64,000 bases of DNA, from assembly GCF_000316115.1 (NCBI RefSeq), contig NZ_JH993793.1, forward strand, positions 1 to 64,000, given 5' to 3'. Of this stretch, positions 59,180-64,000 are shown piece by piece; position 1 is the first letter of the stretch, and each line of letters begins with the position of its first letter. Both the position numbers and the translations under genes were made by a program. The DNA comes from Leptolyngbya sp. PCC 7375. GTDB lineage: Bacteria > Cyanobacteriota > Cyanobacteriia > Phormidesmidales > Phormidesmidaceae. The notes under the pieces are model-generated. The model saw nothing but the letters and a program-made list of their open reading frames with translations. It was not told the origin of the DNA and searched no databases.

Positions 59180-59217
59180 CTTAGCGTGAGTTTCTGTCCG
59201 ACTACTCATTTAACCCC
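59180..59217 (-). repeat. Right 38-bp terminal inverted repeat of the Tn3-family element
   Basis: Read on the minus strand it begins GGGGTTAAATGAGTAGTCGG and ends CACGCTAAG. It is followed at once by the TATAC duplication at 59218-59222. Confidence 0.95.
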
Positions 59218-59701
59218 TATACAGACAAGTTACTAGGGCAAAGGGATTGCTTTCATGATTTAAATCTAGAGCTATCAGTTTGGCTCGACGTACAGCATCA
59301 TTTTCTGATTCACCTAAGTTTCTGAGAGCTGAAAATTTGCTCCCTCTTCCCAAAATATCTCCACAAGTCCCCCAGCCATCACTAAATACTTCACTAAACC
59401 ACTGATTTAAAGACACAGTAGATTTGATAATAGGCCCACTCTCTTTGTAAGGTTGCAAAGGGGGTAATAAATTTTGGGGTGAGGCTGATACTGTTTCTGG
59501 ATCAAGGTTGAAAAAATTGCAAATCTTAGAGAAGTTGGAGCGCAAAACTGGTTTTCCAGATAAGTAATTACTTAAGGTCGAACGAGAAATTTCTAACTTT
59601 TTAGCAGCCTCTTCTTGTGTCAGGTTTTTTCGCACAAATGCTGAAGCCACTATTTTCATTTTTAACGGCGAAACATGTAGTGATCGAGGGATCTTTGTCA
59701 T

Positions 59702-60052
59702 TACCTAACACCATCTTAGGTTGGACAGAAATTTAAACTGTATCCTAAAGGGCGTTGAAAGTATCATCGAATACCAAATGCATATTGCTAGCTAATACAA
59801 GGGGTTCGTTGATATTCTATACGACCTTAATTTCGAATTATTTAGCACCCAAGTTATGACTTGCTTAGTATAGAGCAATAAAACTAACTTGCATGTAATT
59901 GTAAACAACCTAGACCTAAATCACCCAAACTCAGACATTCTATTTTCTTAGACTTAAGTCCTCCTAAGTAATCACGTATTCAGCAGAACTCATACACGAA
60001 ATTGGAATTCTTAGCTTTAGAATTTGAGAGAAAATTACCTACCGTAAATTCT
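59702..60052. promoter_or_regulatory. Divergent region upstream of the HTH-DUF1822 and small membrane-protein genes
   Basis: These 351 bases lie between divergent starts and must hold the promoter of the HTH-DUF1822/CHAT operon. AT-rich stretches are present but no single promoter can be assigned. The HTH of the first operon gene might bind here if it autoregulates. No gene is seen. Confidence 0.4.
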
Positions 60053-60310
60053 ATGGCAAAGCCAAGTATCTCTAATGAATTTCAGCAAGTTTTTTTCACA
60101 GTTGTAATTCTTACTCTTACTTCTGGGGCTACACTAATATTCTTCGCACAAGAAAAAGATCCATCTCCCTATCAAAATCGAGTTTTTGAGACTTGTGCAG
60201 CAACTTGGCAAATGGGTGTCGGAGCTATTTTTGGTTTATTAGGTGGCAAAGCCGCAGATCTTTTGCAGTCAGAGAATGAACAAGCAATGGAAGAAGAAGG
60301 TGATGAATAA
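60053..60310 (+). CDS. Small membrane protein, unknown
   Basis: The 85-residue protein, starting MAKPSISNEFQQVFFTVVIL, has two hydrophobic segments (about residues 10-30 and 50-68, the latter WQMGVGAIFGLLGGKAADLL) and an acidic tail (SENEQAMEEEGDE). The ATG at 60053 is preferred to an in-frame TTG at 60002. It is transcribed divergently from the HTH-DUF1822/CHAT operon. No family is recognised. The length and two helices would suit a small channel-like or accessory membrane protein, but nothing more can be said. Confidence 0.6.
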   Translation: MAKPSISNEFQQVFFTVVILTLTSGATLIFFAQEKDPSPYQNRVFETCAATWQMGVGAIFGLLGGKAADLLQSENEQAMEEEGDE

Positions 60311-60670
60311 AATTGATCGATTTCCTAGTTCTAGAAAAAAGAGAAATAACTTTCTTTAACAGATAGTGATCCGTATCTAAAGTACGCAAAATCTAACGAG
60401 AACTTTGAATGGATAATGTTGAGGCCATCGATAAGTGTTTTTAGTAAAGCTAACATTATCTATGACATTGATTTTAATTCCCACCGATGGGCATTGAGGT
60501 CAAGACAAGATATGTCATCCTGACCGACCCACATCAGCATTTTTCCAGATGGATAGGTTGAATCCTGACTGCCTGACACAAATCCTGTAACCCAGAATCC
60601 ATAAGGATCGACAAGGAAATGGGCAGAAGGCATGCAAAGCTGAAGATACCAAACCATCAGCGTGATATGC
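60311..60670. other. Intergenic region upstream of the IS4-type transposase
   Basis: No supportable gene lies in these 360 bases. The left terminus of the IS4-family element should lie here but no convincing inverted repeat was found. The 10-mer AGATATGTCA occurs at 60508-60517 and again at 61860-61869, which could be a target duplication. Confidence 0.4.
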
Positions 60671-61839
60671 ATGTCAGCCTCTACCCAACTGTATGATCAA
60701 TTGTTGCCCTTCCTGCGTCAACATAGCCGTTACAAAGACCTCCGGCATCTGAAAACGCTGGCTTGGATGGTCAGTGCCCTGATCTGTAGTGGCCAACTCA
60801 GCCTCCCGCCTGGGAACCCTACGTCCCCAGTCGGGCAACTCAGGCCCAGAGCTTTGAACGTCGGTGGCATCGCTTTTTCATCAACCGATTCATTGATGTC
60901 AAGGGGTTGTATCTGCCGCTGGTGTTGTTAGCGCTCACCAACTGGCGGGCTCATCGACTCTATCTAGCATTGGATACGACCATGCTGTGGAATCGCTATT
61001 GTATGATTCACCTGTCGGTTGTGTGTTGTGGACGAGCGGTACCACTTCTATGGCGGGTATTAGAGCATGAAAGTGCCATGGTTGCGTTCGATGAATATCG
61101 ACCCTTGTTACGGCGTGCCCGTTGGCTGTTGCGTCGGCATCCAAACACGATGTTGTTAGCTGACCGAGGGTTTGCCAACCATGACCTCATGAGTTGGTTG
61201 CAAGCGAGTGGTTGGCACTATTGTTTGCGCATTGCGTGTGATGTTCATCTCCACGGCCCATGCCGTCATCCCATTGAAGTACAAGCGCTGTGGCCTCCCA
61301 AAGGAGAAGCCACTCTCTATGAGAACGTGGGGCTCTGGCAAGATGGTGAGCATCAATGTAATTTAGTCTTGGCAACCGTGCGAGGGACGAAGGAATCCTG
61401 GGCGGTGATTACGGATGAATCACCGAGTCTACAAACGTTGTGGCAATATGCCTTGCGGTTTCGGGTTGAGGAGTTGTTTTTAGATAGCAAATCAGGAGCC
61501 TTTGAACTCGAAGACTCTCGCATTCGATCCGCTCAAGCTCTAGAGCGGCTCTATTTGGTGGCAGCCATTGCCTTGTTATACGGCACCACTCAAGGCATGG
61601 CGGTGCAGTGTGAAGGCTTACGTCAACAGGTTGATACCCATTGGAGACGAGGGCTTAGCTATCTCAAAATTGGCTTACGGTGGCTCAAGGGAGTCGTTCA
61701 CAAAGGTCGGACTCTTCTGAAACCAGTCCCCTTATTGCCCAAAGACCCAGCCCCTTGCTTTGCGTCCAACAAGGCTGAGCAACGTTACTATGACCTGATT
61801 TGGTTTTCCCGTATTCGGTCAATACGATGTCGGACTTGA
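60671..61839 (+). pseudogene. IS4-family transposase with a frameshift
   Basis: The N-terminal part (MSASTQLYDQLLPFLRQHSR onward) and the C-terminal part lie in different frames that meet near 60808. A one-base loss in a CCTCCCGCC stretch explains the break. After correction the protein is about 390 residues. The DDE residues are visible in LALDTTMLWNR and LLADRGFANHD. The C-terminal RFRVEELFLDSKSGAFELED contains the IS4 signature Y-(2)-R-(3)-E-(6)-K, with its Tyr just before in QYALRFRVE. No slippery A-run is present at the break, so programmed frameshifting is unlikely and the copy is probably dead. Confidence 0.85.
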
Positions 61840-61866
61840 GATATTAATGGGGGCATCTGAGATATG

Positions 61867-62388
61867 TCAGTCAGTCAGGGTTGAATCATCTGCAAACCGC
61901 TTCAGTAACAGATCGTATTGCGGGTCTGTTGTGGTTGATTGCTGAATGAGATCCCAATTCGTCTTGAGATTAAGCAGTACGTCGTAGCCCAGATCAGCCC
62001 TGAATGCGGTCACACTGCCAAACCGTTCATCAATAGCAAAGAAGAAGTAATCCCCACCGTCGAGCATGGTTTGTAGCACCGTTTTGGCAACGGGATTATT
62101 CGGGTTGACCAGCACATGGTATCGCTGAAAGTTGTAGAACTCGAACGCAAAGTGAATCGCCTCATAGGAGCTACCCCCATAGAGGCTGTGCCCTAAATTG
62201 AAACCACCATCCGTTATCTCAGCTGGGATATGTTCTCCAGGTCGTAATGCGAGAAATCCACACTGACGGCTATCGACCTCAACCAGACCTAGCGCACAAC
62301 ACGGCGCATCGGCCTTCAGCAGCGCTTGCATGAATAAACGATTGACCGTCAATGGCGGCAGGGCTGGTGGGGTAGCACCCATAGACAT
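61867..62388 (-). CDS. Unknown protein downstream of a tyrosine recombinase
   Basis: The 173-residue protein has no signal peptide or membrane segment. It shows a Gly/Tyr-rich stretch (NLGHSLYGGSSYEAIHFAFE), the phrase FYNFQRYHVLVNPNNP and DGGDYFFFAIDERFGSVTAF. It follows the recombinase gene by 49 bases in the same orientation and is probably co-transcribed. It is not recognised. Association with the recombinase suggests an accessory protein of a mobile element. Confidence 0.6.
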   Translation of the reverse strand: MSMGATPPALPPLTVNRLFMQALLKADAPCCALGLVEVDSRQCGFLALRPGEHIPAEITDGGFNLGHSLYGGSSYEAIHFAFEFYNFQRYHVLVNPNNPVAKTVLQTMLDGGDYFFFAIDERFGSVTAFRADLGYDVLLNLKTNWDLIQQSTTTDPQYDLLLKRFADDSTLTD

Positions 62389-62437
62389 GACTTGCGATTC
62401 CCGTAAATGCTCATGAGCATCCTGGCAGACGGTGTCT

Positions 62438-63490
62438 CTAAGGGCAACCCTCTAGATCGGGTGACGTTGCCTTTCCACCAAAGAGCCCTGATTGGGATGT
62501 CTGAATGGTGTCATAGAAGCTGTCATGGGCTTTGTGCTCCAGTGCTCGTCGGGTGTAGCGCTCAAACACACTCATCGACTTGATCCGCATCAGTTTTCTA
62601 ACAAATTCAGGATTCATGCCCTCTAAAATCAACTGGGTGCCAAACGTATGTCTGAGCCGATGGGGATGAATGTTCTCCTCCAATTCAGCCAGCTTTGCTA
62701 AATCCTTAATACAGTCATAGATCCCTTTGTAGCCTAATCGTTGACCCCGGTTACGATTGGACAGACTGATAAAGAGAGGTGCATCCGCATGGGTGGCCAA
62801 GCCCTGCTGCAGACACCAGCCCAAATAGCTATCCAGTGCCTCACATGCGGTTGATGAAAGGGGCACAATGCCGTCACTCCCCCACTTGGCATCAACGATT
62901 GAGATCGCATGTGAGGCATAATCGCCGATTGTCCGTGAGGCAATTTCATTGGCCCGTAACCCATGCTTGAGGACTTCAAAAATGGCGCGATCTCGACAGT
63001 AACGCTCTCCTCGATACGGCAACATCGCTTCCAGTTGCTGCACAACCGAAACCTCTAAGTCTTTAACTTCCGCAGGCGGTTCTGTGACCTTCTCTAAGGC
63101 CAAGGTTGGGTTGTATTGAATATAGCGCTTACGGGCGAGCCACTTAAAAAAGCTCTGAATCGCGGCTAATGCTTGATTAATACTGGCTGGGGCGAGCGGT
63201 TTACCCTCACCATTCGCTTTATGGAGCGTTTTCAGATACGTCTTATATCGAGTAACATCCCCATCGGAGACATCCACCCATGTCGTATCAGTCTGGCTTA
63301 ACCAGGCTTGGAACTGTCTTAAATGCCGGGTGTAGGCTTGCTTGGTTCGAGGCCGCAGTTCGCGATCAGCTAAAAACTCATCAATCCAATCCGGCTGGGC
63401 AGTAACCGCCTGGCTAGGCGATGTTGATTTCATAACAGGCTGGCCGTTGTGAAATTCCAGAAATGTCGGTTTGGGATCGGGTTTTGCCAT
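62438..63490 (-). CDS. Tyrosine recombinase (XerC/D-like integrase)
   Basis: The 350-residue protein has a SAM-like N-terminal core-binding domain (about 30-135, with RTKQAYTRHLRQFQAWLSQ) and a C-terminal catalytic domain. The catalytic Arg lies in KHGLRANEIASR, the His-x-x-Arg box in HPHRLRHTFGTQL (about 280), and the nucleophilic Tyr in FERYTRRALEHK (about 315). It belongs to the XerC/D-like phage-integrase superfamily. The flanking genes of the same strand are unknown. They probably form the integration/resolution module of a mobile element that extends past the right edge of the window. Confidence 0.92.
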   Translation of the reverse strand: MAKPDPKPTFLEFHNGQPVMKSTSPSQAVTAQPDWIDEFLADRELRPRTKQAYTRHLRQFQAWLSQTDTTWVDVSDGDVTRYKTYLKTLHKANGEGKPLAPASINQALAAIQSFFKWLARKRYIQYNPTLALEKVTEPPAEVKDLEVSVVQQLEAMLPYRGERYCRDRAIFEVLKHGLRANEIASRTIGDYASHAISIVDAKWGSDGIVPLSSTACEALDSYLGWCLQQGLATHADAPLFISLSNRNRGQRLGYKGIYDCIKDLAKLAELEENIHPHRLRHTFGTQLILEGMNPEFVRKLMRIKSMSVFERYTRRALEHKAHDSFYDTIQTSQSGLFGGKATSPDLEGCP

Positions 63491-63556
63491 CGCGTCATCA
63501 ACTCATCTAACTGGGGTGTAACATCCAATCAATCCAAAACCACAAACGGTTAGACC

Positions 63557-64000
63557 TTAAACAATCCAAAGGTGCTCAGTCTCATAAAATCCCCCGCGCT
63601 GTTCCAATGTAAAGTCACCCAAGAGTGCCGCAATCCATACCTCCACCATTGGCATCTTTACTTGCTGCTGTAGATCGATTAATCGCTGAGGCTTACCGAT
63701 TCGTTTGATTGATAACCGCTCGATCCAAACCGATACATTTTCGGAGTGCGCCACAGCCAGTGCCTGCTCTTTAGCGGATTCCTCCGCTAACGTCTCCACG
63801 AATGCCAGTACGGAGGCTTTATCCACGTCCCCTGCCACAGACTCATCATCGGCCACTGGCTCAAACGGATCGCGTTGGGTATAGCCTGAATGCTGCACCA
63901 GGTCTGAAAAGTCTAATTCTTGAGTCTGTCGGGTAATGCCCTTAAGCCAGTCACCATCTAACACAGGACCCTCTGTATTGTGGGCATCTTGCCAGTCGTC
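63557..64000 (-). CDS. Unknown protein upstream of the tyrosine recombinase (5' end uncertain)
   Basis: The frame ends at 63557. It is open to the window edge, so the true start may lie outside; the first possible start inside is a GTG at 63962-63964 (135 residues). The product is acidic in its first half (DPFEPVADDESVAGDVDKAS) and has a basic patch (RLSIKRIGKPQRLIDLQ). The gene is 66 bases upstream of the recombinase gene in the same orientation, so the three genes look like one operon. No family is recognised. Confidence 0.55.
   Translation of the reverse strand, partial: DDWQDAHNTEGPVLDGDWLKGITRQTQELDFSDLVQHSGYTQRDPFEPVADDESVAGDVDKASVLAFVETLAEESAKEQALAVAHSENVSVWIERLSIKRIGKPQRLIDLQQQVKMPMVEVWIAALLGDFTLEQRGGFYETEHLWIV

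Larger units (their letters stand above)
55771..59217 (-). mobile_element. Minimal Tn3-family element: 38-bp inverted repeats, 5-bp TATAC duplication, tnpA only
   Basis: The left terminal repeat is 55771-55808 and the right is 59180-59217. They match at 36 of 38 positions (inward start GGGGTTAAATGAGTA, inner end CACGCTAAG), the length and end sequence typical of Tn3-family elements. The direct duplication TATAC is at 55766-55770 and 59218-59222. The only gene is tnpA. There is no resolvase or passenger gene in the 3447 bp. The element interrupts the HTH-DUF1822 gene. Confidence 0.96.
54488..59701 (-). pseudogene. HTH-DUF1822 gene broken by a Tn3-family element and an IS630 element
   Basis: Three host pieces remain: 59701-59218, 55765-55536 (plus flanking duplications) and 54505-54488. 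The first encodes a helix-turn-helix of XRE type (LTQEEAAKKLEISRSTLSNYL) and the start of DUF1822 (RRAKLIALDLNHESNPFAL). The second encodes the end of DUF1822 (FQVHPTNKDTYLPSDVELAV and SRSIDNFIQLPAI). The last encodes about four residues and the original stop. Joining the pieces without the two transposons and with one copy of each duplication (TATAC, TA) gives one open frame of 243 residues. DUF1822 proteins are encoded ahead of CHAT-CHASE2 genes in cyanobacteria. The HTH fusion suggests a regulator. Confidence 0.88.

Noticed and set aside
59210..59701. A stand-alone HTH regulator gene
   Set aside because: Its last codons and stop come from the Tn3 terminal repeat; the frame continues in the DUF1822 piece when the element is removed.
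60460..60672. A 70-codon minus-strand reading frame
   Set aside because: No family features and no ribosome-binding site; it overlaps the start of the IS4-type transposase on the other strand.
60508..61869. AGATATGTCA direct repeats as the IS4 target duplication with exact ends
   Set aside because: The sequences just inside the two copies do not form a convincing inverted repeat, so element ends were not assigned.

Overview
The window looks like chromosome from a cyanobacterium, probably a filamentous or otherwise large-genome one. Palindromic GCGATCGC (HIP1-type) octamers recur, for example near 21595, 25115, 28785, 40345, 43777 and 44401. The gene families are also typically cyanobacterial: CHAT proteins with TPR arrays, DUF928, DUF1822, CHASE2, NACHT-WD40 and FHA/TPS-type secreted proteins. 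No rRNA, tRNA, CRISPR array or core-metabolism gene was recognised. The whole window is an accessory region of immunity and conflict genes, caspase-like (CHAT) signalling operons and transposons.

Layout. 1-3393: right-hand part of a Tn3-family transposon (tnpA running off the window, res region, tnpR), inserted in a TPR-CHAT gene. 3394-8922 (minus): a four-gene envelope/signalling operon (TPR membrane protein, FecR-like/TPR exported protein, SLH-domain protein, TPR-CHAT protein). Its SLH gene is split by an intact IS630 element and its CHAT gene is cut by the Tn3 element. 9644-12454 (minus): a short prokaryotic Argonaute preceded by a DUF4365-APAZ nuclease subunit, i.e. a SPARDA-type system. 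13103-18733 (minus): a large TPR-CHAT protein, a small Zn-ribbon-like protein and a membrane protein. 19272-22619 (minus): a paralogous TPR-CHAT protein. 23685-24302 (plus): an unknown polytopic membrane protein. 24619-41981 (minus): a five-gene DISARM-like operon (SNF2 helicase, DUF3883 protein, very large N6-adenine methyltransferase, DEAH/DUF1998 helicase ending in a predicted nuclease domain, RelE-like/UvrD helicase). 42265-46749 (plus): a STAND protein with an Mrr-like region, NACHT, pentapeptide repeats and 14 WD40 repeats. 46956-59701 (minus): a second CHAT operon (HTH-DUF1822, CHAT-CHASE2, DUF928, TPS/FHA-TPR-CHAT). Its first gene is broken by two mobile elements, a 3447-bp Tn3-family element with 38-bp inverted repeats and a 1028-bp IS630 element. 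60053-64000: a small membrane protein, a frameshifted IS4-family transposase and a tyrosine-recombinase module.

How the parts work together. The pAgo/DREN-APAZ pair, the DISARM-like operon and the NACHT-WD40 protein are three independent predicted anti-invader systems. The five CHAT genes form at least three separate sensor/protease-like modules. One is exported through a two-partner-secretion-type N-terminus, and one has a CHAT domain joined to a CHASE2 sensor and membrane segments. Three mobile-element insertions can be resolved at base level: removing each element plus one target duplication restores the host reading frame exactly. The host operons therefore look recently intact. Functions are inferred from motifs read by eye; no database search was possible.
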